Made by a program: the position numbers and the translations under genes | DNA from: Candidatus Peregrinibacteria bacterium RIFOXYB2_FULL_33_20 | Lineage (GTDB): Bacteria; Patescibacteriota; Gracilibacteria; UBA1369; GWF2-33-10 | Reading direction: 5' to 3' | Assembly (NCBI GenBank): GCA_001788835.1 | Contig: MFXK01000006.1 | Coordinates: 16,988 to 80,987, forward strand | DNA length: 64,000 nucleotides | Shown: piece by piece, positions 19,849 to 28,449 of the stretch | Numbering within the stretch: the first letter of the stretch is position 1 | How the letters are laid out: every line of letters starts with the position of its first letter | The notes under the pieces: generated by a model | What the model saw: only the letters and a program-made list of their open reading frames with translations | Database searches by the model: none | Told to the model about the DNA's origin: nothing

Positions 19849-20382
19849 ATGGGATTTTTTCAAAAAATTGCAGATTTTTTTACTAGTACCCGCAGACCAG
19901 CATCCGACACGCCATTATTATCTACTGAAGAGTTAAAAAAGAAAATTTTGGATTTAAATAAAGATAGTAGACCATATCAAATTCGTCCAGCTAATAGTGA
20001 TGAAGAAGGTGTTGATTTTGTAGCGGAATGGAAAATAGTTGACGCCAAATGGTATCAAATTTTTGCTAAAGCTGCCTTGAAAGATACTTTTAAAATTTTT
20101 CTTAAATTACATTCGGAAACTAGTGAAGTTCACGCCTTAGATCAAAGGTTTACTGTGGCTTGGTCGGCAGGCATCCCTGTGCTTAGTATGTCGGTTTCTG
20201 CCTTTAGAGGGCAGCAACAATCTGTTGAATTTGGCACTAATTATGCTTTTACGGAAAAAGGTGAACTTGGACAGGTTTATAATTATCATTTTTCAACTAA
20301 TGAAATGAAAAAGCCAATTCAAGATGCGGTTACAGGTGGTGGCTGGATTTATAGAGGAGTAGTTAGAAAAGGGAAATTGTAA
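19849..20382 (+). CDS. Conserved hypothetical protein, 177 aa
   Basis: Long ORF; family not recognised. Confidence 0.7.
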   Translation: MGFFQKIADFFTSTRRPASDTPLLSTEELKKKILDLNKDSRPYQIRPANSDEEGVDFVAEWKIVDAKWYQIFAKAALKDTFKIFLKLHSETSEVHALDQRFTVAWSAGIPVLSMSVSAFRGQQQSVEFGTNYAFTEKGELGQVYNYHFSTNEMKKPIQDAVTGGGWIYRGVVRKGKL

Positions 20383-20833
20383 AAGTAATATTTTTAATCC
20401 TATTTAATTTAAAAACTACATTCTCCCCTTTCTTATAATCAAAAGCATCTAGCATCGTGCCAGAAATTTGATCAGGACGGATTCTAAGTTTTTTAAAAGT
20501 TTGTAAACTTCCGCTATAATATTCAATTTCAACATCTTTTCTATTCTGAATGGCAGTTTTTAGTTTCGCTTTAATTTCAGCAATATCAAATTCATAAACA
20601 GGATTTCCCCCAATTTCTTTTGCTTCTTTTTTTGATTTAAAATTTAATTTATTAAAAATATTTTCAATTTCATCATCTAATTCTGCACATTTCTCATCAG
20701 TAATTTGCCTTCTTATCTGATTTTCAAGAAATTCTAAAATTTCTCCATTTTGTTTTATATGTTGAAATAATTTAATAGAAGTATATAAATTTTCGAGATC
20801 TTTTGTTTCTAGTAATAAATCTATAGGAGACAT
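20363..20833 (-). CDS. Hypothetical protein with WYL-like C-terminal region
   Basis: AIQNRKDVEIEYYSGSLQTFKKLRIRPDQISGTMLDAFDYKKGENVVFKLNRIKNI resembles the WYL domain pattern; 20-bp convergent overlap with the preceding gene. Confidence 0.6.
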   Translation of the reverse strand: MSPIDLLLETKDLENLYTSIKLFQHIKQNGEILEFLENQIRRQITDEKCAELDDEIENIFNKLNFKSKKEAKEIGGNPVYEFDIAEIKAKLKTAIQNRKDVEIEYYSGSLQTFKKLRIRPDQISGTMLDAFDYKKGENVVFKLNRIKNITFTISLF

Positions 20834-20859
20834 ATAATGAAAAATGAAAAATTGAAAAT
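20834..20859 (+). repeat. Left copy of 26-bp perfect inverted repeat flanking the HAD gene
   Basis: ATAATGAAAAATGAAAAATTGAAAAT; reverse complement at 21595-21620. Confidence 0.85.
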
Positions 20860-20898
20860 TAAGACATGATAATTATACTTTAAAAAATAAATTTTAAA

Positions 20899-21540
20899 AT
20901 GATTAAAGCAATTATATTTGATATGGATGGAGTGATTGCTGATAGTGAATTTTGTCATATTGATGCGGAAATTAAAACCATGAAAATATTTGGAGTGGAT
21001 CTAACAAAAGAGGAATTAGAAGGGTACACAGGTACTACATCGAAATATATGTATGAGCATTTAAAAGCAAAACATGATTTTTCAGCTAGTTTTGAAGAAT
21101 TTTTTGAAATAAAACGCCAATTTCTTTTTGAAGATTTTGAAAAGTTTTTGAAACCAGTTGATGGAGTTATAGATTTAATTAAAAATTTGCATAAAAAAGG
21201 GTTTAAACTCGCTTTAGCTTCTAGTTCACATAGAAAAGCAATTGATTATATTTTGAAAAAATTTGAAATTTATAAATTTTTTGATGCAATTACATCATCT
21301 GAAGAAATCCAAAATTCAAAACCAGATCCTGAAATTTTCTTAAAATCAGCAGAAAAGCTAAAATTTTTGTCTACAGAATGCGTTGTCATTGAAGATGCAA
21401 AATTAGGAGTTGAAGGGGCAAAAAGGGCTGGTATGAAATGTATAGGCTTCAAAAGCCATAGCAGCCATCAGGATCTTTCAATGGCGGATTGGGTGGTTGG
21501 GAGTTTTGAAAAAGAAAAAATCTTGAAATTTATCTTGTGA
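20899..21540 (+). CDS. HAD-superfamily hydrolase, beta-phosphoglucomutase-like
   Basis: IIFDMDGVIADSE; LALASSS; KPDPEIFLKSAEKL; VVIEDAKLGVEGAKRAGM. Confidence 0.9.
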   Translation: MIKAIIFDMDGVIADSEFCHIDAEIKTMKIFGVDLTKEELEGYTGTTSKYMYEHLKAKHDFSASFEEFFEIKRQFLFEDFEKFLKPVDGVIDLIKNLHKKGFKLALASSSHRKAIDYILKKFEIYKFFDAITSSEEIQNSKPDPEIFLKSAEKLKFLSTECVVIEDAKLGVEGAKRAGMKCIGFKSHSSHQDLSMADWVVGSFEKEKILKFIL

Positions 21541-21594
21541 ATTAATATAAATATTCGTTAAAGTTTGCGGCACAGGAATGACACTGACAAAAAC

Positions 21595-21620
21595 ATTTTC
21601 AATTTTTCATTTTTCATTAT
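21595..21620 (-). repeat. Right copy of 26-bp inverted repeat; overlaps 3' end of queG
   Basis: attttcaatttttcatttttcattat = exact reverse complement of 20834-20859. Confidence 0.85.
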
Positions 21621-22623
21621 TAATTTTCCTAATCCCCCACTTCGCATGTTCCCTTATTAAAGGCTCCGGATCTTTTAAGCACTCCTCCAAAACAGGTAAT
21701 AAACTCCTATCCTTCAAATTTCCTGCAACAACACAGGCATTTCGTAAAAGTCCTTTTCGTTTGATTCGAATTACTGGTGAACCTGCAAATTTTTGGCGAA
21801 ATTCTTCATCAGTTCGAATGGAAAGAATGTCTTTCAAAAGTTGTGTATCTCCTAAAATTTTCTTTTTTAAATCTGGTTCTTTTGTTGCTTTTGCTCGTGT
21901 ATTGTGAGGACAAACATCTTGGCAAATATCACAACCATATAGCCAATCCCCTACTAAAGGACGTAAATTTTCTGGAATTGATCCTTTGTTTTCAATTGTT
22001 AAATATGAAATGCATTTTCGTGCATCTAATTTGTAAGGTGAAATTAATGCACCAGTGGGGCAGGCAGAGAGGCATTGGGTACAGGAGGAGCAACTCACCC
22101 TAAATCCCTCTCTTTTAAGAGAGGGGCAGGGGTGAGTTTTGAGTTCTATATTCGTTACCAATTCTGCCAAAAACACCCACGAACCAAATTTTTTTGTTAT
22201 TAAACATGTATTTCGTCCAATAAATCCAAATCCTGCCTTAACTGCATAGGCTCGTTCAAGAATTGGTCCGTAATCGACATAGAGTTTGCAGTTTGCAGTC
22301 GGCAGTTCGCAGTTTTTCAGGATAAATTCTTTTAATTTTTTTAATTTTCCTTCAATTACTTTGTGATAATCTCTGCCATAAGCATATTTCGCAATTTTCC
22401 CTTTTAATTCTCGGTTCTCAGCTCTCAGTTCTCGGTTCTCATTAAAATAATTCATTCCCAAAACAATAATCGTTTTTGCATCTGGAAATTTTTTTAATAA
22501 ATCTATTCTTTTTTCTGTTTCTTTTTTCATATATTCCATCTCACCTGCAAAATCAGAATTTATCCAATTATAAAAAGATTCCTTTTGATTTTTCTCCAAA
22601 GAATCAGCTCTCAAAATTTCCAC
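21607..22623 (-). CDS. queG: Epoxyqueuosine reductase; carries three repeat-derived internal segments; true start may lie upstream of the GTG at 22623
   Basis: VDYGPILERAYAVKAGFGFIGRNTCLI; CSSCTQCLSACPTGALISPYKLDARKCISYLTIENKG; CDICQDVCPHN. Confidence 0.93.
   Translation of the reverse strand: MEILRADSLEKNQKESFYNWINSDFAGEMEYMKKETEKRIDLLKKFPDAKTIIVLGMNYFNENRELRAENRELKGKIAKYAYGRDYHKVIEGKLKKLKEFILKNCELPTANCKLYVDYGPILERAYAVKAGFGFIGRNTCLITKKFGSWVFLAELVTNIELKTHPCPSLKREGFRVSCSSCTQCLSACPTGALISPYKLDARKCISYLTIENKGSIPENLRPLVGDWLYGCDICQDVCPHNTRAKATKEPDLKKKILGDTQLLKDILSIRTDEEFRQKFAGSPVIRIKRKGLLRNACVVAGNLKDRSLLPVLEECLKDPEPLIREHAKWGIRKINNEK
22092..22138. repeat. Palindromic element family A (AACTCACCC...GGGTGAGTT) inside queG
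   Basis: aactcaccctaaatccctctcttttaagagaggggcaggggtgagtt; translated in queG as KTHPCPSLKREGFRVS. Confidence 0.85.
22282..22315. repeat. Tandem AACTGCC-type repeat inside queG (encodes NCELPTANCKL)
   Basis: gagtttgcagtttgcagtcggcagttcgcagttt. Confidence 0.75.
22406..22442. repeat. Tandem GAGAACCGAGAACTGAGAGCT repeat inside queG (encodes NENRELRAENRELK)
   Basis: 25/26 nt identical to topA 43075-43100. Confidence 0.85.
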
Positions 22624-22693
22624 TAAATCAAAACCAAGAGTTTTGCTGAAATTTTTAATGTTTTCAACTAAATTTTTTATAATTATATTTATA

Positions 22694-23032
22694 TTAGTCT
22701 TCTGTTAATTTATAAAGTAATAATTTTACGGCATCAAAAACATTTTTATCGCACCAATTTTCAGATTGATTTTGTAATTCTCTTAATAGTCTTGTTAATC
22801 CATCTCTAGTTACTTTCACGGTTTCAACTAAAACACCTTCTTCAATAAATTCAATAATAACCTCTATTGTATCTAACAATTCTCTTCTAATTCTAGATAT
22901 AAGTTGAACTTTATTCCATGAGATAACTCCTTCTAAAGCTAATAATAAATTTATAGGATTATCGTTTAAAGCGTCAGCCGCTGTTCGGAATCTTTTCTTT
23001 CGAATATCTTCTTTAAGAGTTTCTTTGCTCAT
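22694..23032 (-). CDS. Hypothetical protein, 112 aa
   Basis: ORF only. Confidence 0.6.
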   Translation of the reverse strand: MSKETLKEDIRKKRFRTAADALNDNPINLLLALEGVISWNKVQLISRIRRELLDTIEVIIEFIEEGVLVETVKVTRDGLTRLLRELQNQSENWCDKNVFDAVKLLLYKLTED

Positions 23033-23052
23033 TAAAAATTTAAATGATTTTC

Positions 23053-23844
23053 TTAATATGACCCAAACACCTTCAACTCTTCAACTACCTCCCCAGTCTT
23101 CAAAATTTTCAAAAGTTCTACAGATTTCTGATCTCGGAAATCACCTTCAAAATCGATATAAAAAAGATATTTACCATTTTCACCTTTTACTGGACGAGAT
23201 TCAAGGCGGGTTAAATTTATATTGAGATAATTGAAAGGCATCAAAAGTTTCAAAAGTAATCCTGCACAATCAGTATTTGGTTTGATAACAATAGATGTAA
23301 AATTTTGTTTTTTTGGATTATATTTTTTGCTAATTATCCAGAATTTAGTTTTATTATTTTTAAAATCCTGAATGTTTTTATGCGCAATTTTTAATTTATA
23401 TTTTTTTGAAGTTTCTTCATTTGTTATGCAGGCATAATCAGAATTTTTTTGAGCAAGAAGTGCGGCTTCTGCTGTTGAAGAGGTTTTGAAAAGTTTGATT
23501 TTTGAATAATTTTTATTAAGAAAATTTTTACATTGTGATAAAGCTTGAATATGAGATGCAATGATTTTAAAATTTTTATCTTGAGAAGCAAGGCAATGAT
23601 GGATTTCCAAGTCAATTGAATTATAAATTTTTAAATTTGATTCATATAAATTGTCAAAAGTTTCTCTTTCTGTTCCATAAATTGTATTTTCAACTGGAGC
23701 TACTAAGGCATCATATTTATTTTTTTTAAATTCATCAAAAACATGACTAACAGTATCCGCAAATTCAATTTGAGCTTTTGGAAAAGCTTTTTTTGAAGCT
23801 ATGCTGGAATATGTACCATTAGGACCAAGTGTGAGGATTTTCAT
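23053..23844 (-). CDS. pheA: Prephenate dehydratase (PDT + ACT)
   Basis: LGPNGTYSSIAS; APVENTIYGTERETFDNLY; ACT motif LTRLESRPVKGENGKYLFYIDFEGD. Confidence 0.93.
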   Translation of the reverse strand: MKILTLGPNGTYSSIASKKAFPKAQIEFADTVSHVFDEFKKNKYDALVAPVENTIYGTERETFDNLYESNLKIYNSIDLEIHHCLASQDKNFKIIASHIQALSQCKNFLNKNYSKIKLFKTSSTAEAALLAQKNSDYACITNEETSKKYKLKIAHKNIQDFKNNKTKFWIISKKYNPKKQNFTSIVIKPNTDCAGLLLKLLMPFNYLNINLTRLESRPVKGENGKYLFYIDFEGDFRDQKSVELLKILKTGEVVEELKVFGSY

Positions 23845-24674
23845 AAATACTTAAATAATTTAGAGGTTTTATCCAAAGCTTTTTTACAATATCCTCCCAT
23901 AAAATCAGAAGTTTTTTCAAATTCTTTACAAAACTTTTTTAAATCTTTTTCCAAAATAATATCTTTGTATAAATTAAAACTTTCTTCCAAAATATTCAAA
24001 ACTTTTTTACTTTCAGGATTCATGATTTCAATTGCTCCATATAAATTCGGATCTTGTGCGAAAATTCTGCCAACCATTGCAAGTTCCATTTGATAAGCTG
24101 GACTTGCCACTTTTAATGTATCTTTGATATCTATTTTTAAATTCTCCAAAGCTTTGCCAAGAACTATAGCTTTGAAATGGATCAAAACCTGCACAATACT
24201 CATTAATTTATCGTGTTTTTGTGGATCTATTTTTTCTACAATGAAACCAAAACTTTTGATAAATTTCACAAATTTCTTTTCCAAAATTGTCCTTGCCGGC
24301 GAATACAAAACAATTTGATTTTTTGGGGATAAAATAGAAGGTCCAAACATAGGATGCATACCTATAACTTGAGCTTTTGATTTCAGCATTTCTTTGATTT
24401 GTAAACTTTTAAGTGAAGTAAAATCCATTACTAACTGATCCTTTCTTAAAAATTTTATATTTTTGGCAATAATTTCAGTGGCTAAATGCAAAGGCACAGA
24501 AAAAATAACGATATCGGATTTTTTGATTAGTTCTTCATTGCTAAGCTTGGTATTTAAATCGGAGATTAAAACTTTTACGTCCCCATTTCTAAAAAGTTTC
24601 GCAAAATAAGCTCCAAGGGCACCTCGCCCACCAATAATACCAATGGTATTTTTTTTAAAATTTTTATTTAGCAT
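23841..24674 (-). CDS. Prephenate dehydrogenase-like (TyrA family) protein (start refined)
   Basis: TIGIIGGRGALGAYFAKLF; VIFSVPLHLATEII; MHPMFGPS; 4-nt ATGA overlap with pheA. Confidence 0.88.
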   Translation of the reverse strand: MLNKNFKKNTIGIIGGRGALGAYFAKLFRNGDVKVLISDLNTKLSNEELIKKSDIVIFSVPLHLATEIIAKNIKFLRKDQLVMDFTSLKSLQIKEMLKSKAQVIGMHPMFGPSILSPKNQIVLYSPARTILEKKFVKFIKSFGFIVEKIDPQKHDKLMSIVQVLIHFKAIVLGKALENLKIDIKDTLKVASPAYQMELAMVGRIFAQDPNLYGAIEIMNPESKKVLNILEESFNLYKDIILEKDLKKFCKEFEKTSDFMGGYCKKALDKTSKLFKYL

Positions 24675-24705
24675 TTGAAAAAAAATATTTAACAAAAAAA
24701 TAATA

Positions 24706-24732
24706 TCCAAAAAAGCTAAAAGCTTTTTTGGA
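24706..24732 (-). terminator. Perfect palindrome TCCAAAAAAGCT-aaa-AGCTTTTTTGGA, possible terminator/attenuator
   Basis: 12-bp perfect arms immediately downstream of the 24736-25476 CDS. Confidence 0.5.
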
Positions 24733-24735
24733 ATT

Positions 24736-25476
24736 TCAAATATACTTCAAACAGAATTCTTTGGCTTCAAGGAGGAGTTTCTTCATTTCATCTTCCTTGC
24801 CGACATGAAGGTATTTGGGATTGATATCTAGAGCAATAGTTCCTTTGTAGTCTTCTTGTTTGATTTTTGCTAAGAAACTTTCCATAGGGAGTGAACCATT
24901 TTGAGGCAAAACTCCGTAATGGTTTTGTTTTACGTTGGTTAAATGGATATGAACTAGGTAATTTTTCATGCTCATGAGTAGGTCGATGATGTTTTGTTTT
25001 TTGCTGGAAGCATAAGCCGTATTCAAACAAGCATGTTTAAATTTTTTTAAATCATTAACACTATTCATGGCCGTGGCTGGTATAAAACCTAGAATTGTGT
25101 CATCAGGAGAATTCTCCAAAGCGATGGAAATAGATTCTCTTTCACGGATTTTTGGGACTTCAGTTTTGAGCCATTCAGTATATTTGAAATCGAAAAATTT
25201 TGGTGATTTGATAACAATAATTTTAGTCCCAATGGTTTTGGCAATATCGACAGCATCCAAAATTTGTCTTGATTTGCTACTGTCTTGAGTTTGAATTGCT
25301 AAAACAGGCAAATCGTATTCTTTGCATAACGCATTGATATAGTTAGCGTCAGTGGTATCCAGATTTTTCCGTGATTGCACTAATTCCAACCCGTCAAAGC
25401 CTAGTTCTTTGGCAAAACGAAAAATTCGATTCAAGCCGTATCCTTCCAGCGAAGAGGTAGTAAAAGCAATTTTCAT
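24736..25476 (-). CDS. Sugar phosphate isomerase/epimerase-like TIM-barrel protein
   Basis: MKIAFTTSSLEGYGLNRIFRFAKELGFDGLELV; SIALENSPDD; VHIHLTNVK; ALDINPKYLH. Confidence 0.8.
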   Translation of the reverse strand: MKIAFTTSSLEGYGLNRIFRFAKELGFDGLELVQSRKNLDTTDANYINALCKEYDLPVLAIQTQDSSKSRQILDAVDIAKTIGTKIIVIKSPKFFDFKYTEWLKTEVPKIRERESISIALENSPDDTILGFIPATAMNSVNDLKKFKHACLNTAYASSKKQNIIDLLMSMKNYLVHIHLTNVKQNHYGVLPQNGSLPMESFLAKIKQEDYKGTIALDINPKYLHVGKEDEMKKLLLEAKEFCLKYI

Positions 25477-25679
25477 GGAATTAGTATAAAGAAAAAAGTA
25501 TAAAGAAAAAAGTAGAATTTAGTTTCCAAAAAACCATTTTGTATTATTATAGCAGATTTTATGGAATAAGTTTAGTTGTTAAGAAGGGATTTAAATTATT
25601 GAGATTTGACATGATAGTGTAAATTTGATTGAATATAACTTTCAGGTTACTCTGAAAAATATTTTTTTAAAAAATTATA

Positions 25680-26019
25680 ATGTCGTCATATGCAAAAACA
25701 GGGTATGATGCTAAATTTTATCTTACATTTGATGATCCTCGAGAACATACAGAAATTTCCTTGGAACAATTTGTCGCTCATTTAGGCTATAATCCATACC
25801 AAAAGAATCAAGTAAAAAATCTATGTAGAGTCGTTGTAGCAAATGCTGTTTTAGAAATACGTGGATTAGTGGGATTGGCCTTCTTTATATCCTATTTTCC
25901 CTGATGATTTATTGAAGGTTGTTCATTATGATCCGAAACAAAGATTTGATTGTTGTTGGAAACAATTAAAGGAGATAGGGGAAATGTTACAACGTGAAGT
26001 GGAGAAATCATGCATTTAG
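25680..26019 (+). pseudogene. Frameshifted ORF: reading continues in +1 frame to TAG at 26019
   Basis: Frame 1 ends ...LVGLAFFISYFP*; +1 frame gives PSLYPIFPDDLLKVVHYDPKQRFDCCWKQLKEIGEMLQREVEKSCI*. Confidence 0.6.
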
Positions 26020-27323
26020 AGTTTTTTTTCGATTTTTTCTTTTTTGCCCATATATGACCTCAAAACTTCAGGAATGGTGACTGAGCCGTCTTGGTTTTGA
26101 TAAATCTCCAAAATTGGGATCAAAATTCTGGGGGAAGCAATGCAAGTATTATTTAAAGTATGGCAGAATTTAACTTTACCATCTTTATCGCGATATTTGA
26201 GGTTTAATCGGCGGGCTTGAAATTCATGGAAAGTTGAACAAGAATGTGTTTCGCCATAAGAATTGCGAGATGGCATCCATGTTTCGATATCATTTTTGTA
26301 AAATTGCCCCTGTCCCATATCTCCAGTGCAAACGGCCACGACATGATAAGGTAATTTCAGATCCTGCAGAACTTCTTCCGCGTTTTTTAAAATCATTTGG
26401 TGCATTTTTTCACTTTCTTCATCATCATTTTTACAAATTATTACCTGTTCCACTTTTTGAAATTGGTGGATTCGATATAAACCATGTGTGTCTTTGCCGT
26501 AGGTCCCTGCCTCACGACGAAAGCATGGTGAATAGCCGCAATATAATTTTGGTAAATCTCCTTCTTCCAAAATTTCGTCGCGATGATAAGAAGTGACAGA
26601 TACTTCAGAGGTCCCGATCAGATATTTGCCATCACTTTCAATATGTCCGTCAGTTTTTCGATCGACGCCAAGGGCATAAGCCTGTTCTTCGCCACCTGGG
26701 AAGTATGAAGTGCCCATCATGGCTTCATAGCCAACTAAAAGTGGGACGATGAATGGGGTGAAACCTTTTTTAACGAGTTTGTCCAAAGTATAAAGTAAGA
26801 TCGCCATCTCCAGCCTAGCGCCATCGCCTTTGAGGAAATAAAACCTTGATCCAGCAATTTTTACACCTCTTTCCATATCAATAATATCTAAATCTTTGCC
26901 AAGCTGGACATGATCTTTGATGGCAAAATTAAATTTTGGCAATTCGCCCCATTTGTATAATTCTTTATTTTCTTTGTCATCCTTGCCTTCCGGAGTTTTG
27001 TCTGAACAGGGATTCGGACACCTGAGCAGTTGATAATTCATGGTCTTTTCAATTTGCGCTAATTTATCTTCCAATTCTTTCTGATTTTTGCCAATTGTCT
27101 GCATCTCAGCCAAAACTTTTTGTTTTTCATCTCCATTTAAAGTGGGGATTTTTTTGGAAGCAGCATTTTTTTGTTGTTTGATATTCTCAATCTGCTGAAT
27201 CAAGATTCGTCTTTCCTGATCAAGCGCCAAAGTTTGTTCAATATCGAAGTTTGTGATTCTTTTTTGCTGGCAGGTTTTTTTAAAAATTTCGGGATTTTGT
27301 TTGATAAGATTAAGGTCGATCAT
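26016..27323 (-). CDS. serS: Seryl-tRNA synthetase
   Basis: MIDLNLIKQNPEIFKKTCQQKRI; TSEVSVTSYHRDEIL; CFRREAGTYGKDTHGLYRIHQF. Confidence 0.97.
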   Translation of the reverse strand: MIDLNLIKQNPEIFKKTCQQKRITNFDIEQTLALDQERRILIQQIENIKQQKNAASKKIPTLNGDEKQKVLAEMQTIGKNQKELEDKLAQIEKTMNYQLLRCPNPCSDKTPEGKDDKENKELYKWGELPKFNFAIKDHVQLGKDLDIIDMERGVKIAGSRFYFLKGDGARLEMAILLYTLDKLVKKGFTPFIVPLLVGYEAMMGTSYFPGGEEQAYALGVDRKTDGHIESDGKYLIGTSEVSVTSYHRDEILEEGDLPKLYCGYSPCFRREAGTYGKDTHGLYRIHQFQKVEQVIICKNDDEESEKMHQMILKNAEEVLQDLKLPYHVVAVCTGDMGQGQFYKNDIETWMPSRNSYGETHSCSTFHEFQARRLNLKYRDKDGKVKFCHTLNNTCIASPRILIPILEIYQNQDGSVTIPEVLRSYMGKKEKIEKKL

Positions 27324-27364
27324 ATAAGGAATGGGGTAAGGAATGAAGAATGATAGATATGCGA

Positions 27365-28282
27365 TTATTTATTTTTTGACTTTCGTTTGCGCCAGATTAG
27401 GAAGGCTATAAAAACGATTGGGAACCAGATCGCGCCGTAGACAAAGATTCTGATGCCAATCGTGGCTAAGCTTTGCAAGGCTCCAATTAGATCATTGATA
27501 GCGCCTTTCCACACGATGGAAATATTCCATTCTGGATTTGAAAATTCCGTGACTTTGATTTCCGGTGTGAAGATTACATAAACAGTGGAATAGGAGATCT
27601 GATTATCTAAATTTTTTAAAGCGCGCGACTGACTATCAATATCTGACTGGATTTGGAATAATTCGCGATAAACAGATAAAGTTTCTTCTACGGTTTTGGC
27701 TTTGTTATAAAATTCACGCACTTTTTCTTCACGCAGTTTTAAATTGGTGAGTTGAGCGTCAAGATCTTGATAATTTTCTGTCACGTCCTGGTTGGAAACG
27801 TTTTCCGATTTAACATAACCAGATTCTTTTAAATATTTCATGAAATCTTCAAATTTATCCGATTCAACTCTCACTGTTAAACTGGCTTGTTTGGGATGGC
27901 CTTCATAATAGGTTTCAGAAATTTCCGCGTGATCAATAAAAGCGCCAAATTTATCCAAATTTTGTTTGAGATTATTATAAGATTCTTCCCCGTCTTTGAC
28001 CTGAATGGTAATATTAGCAGTTTTGATGATTTTGCGATCCTCAGTTTGGATTGTTGAGTTATCAACAGAGTTTTGGTCAAAGCTAATTTTATTTTTGCTA
28101 GCCTGAGGAGTAATAGCTCCTTCGGTTATGGCAGATTGCGGCAAATAAGAGTCCTGTCTATAAACGCCTGCGTATTGGTTGCCAAGAAAAAAAGTGCGGG
28201 AAAGCAATACCAGTAAAACAATTAAAATTAATAATTTTAGTTTGTTTTCTTTAAGCAGGGAGATAAAGTATTTTTTGGTCAT
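27365..28282 (-). CDS. DUF4349-like membrane protein
   Basis: N- and C-terminal TM; RKIIKTANITIQVKDGEESYNNL; SYSTVYVIFTPE. Confidence 0.8.
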   Translation of the reverse strand: MTKKYFISLLKENKLKLLILIVLLVLLSRTFFLGNQYAGVYRQDSYLPQSAITEGAITPQASKNKISFDQNSVDNSTIQTEDRKIIKTANITIQVKDGEESYNNLKQNLDKFGAFIDHAEISETYYEGHPKQASLTVRVESDKFEDFMKYLKESGYVKSENVSNQDVTENYQDLDAQLTNLKLREEKVREFYNKAKTVEETLSVYRELFQIQSDIDSQSRALKNLDNQISYSTVYVIFTPEIKVTEFSNPEWNISIVWKGAINDLIGALQSLATIGIRIFVYGAIWFPIVFIAFLIWRKRKSKNK

Positions 28283-28449
28283 TTGGAAAAGTTAAATTAA
28301 TTAAAGCTGACTTAATATATCAAAAAAAAATGACAAAAGTAATAGTCAACTCATTCAACTTATTGCCTAATAAATTGATTTCAAATTTAAGTTGAATTAG
28401 CCCAAAGTTACTGCCATAATCTTGAATGATTTTTTAAAAAAATTTAGCA

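Noticed and set aside
21578-22103. Plus-strand ORFs opposite queG
   Set aside because: Shadow ORFs of the conserved QueG frame.
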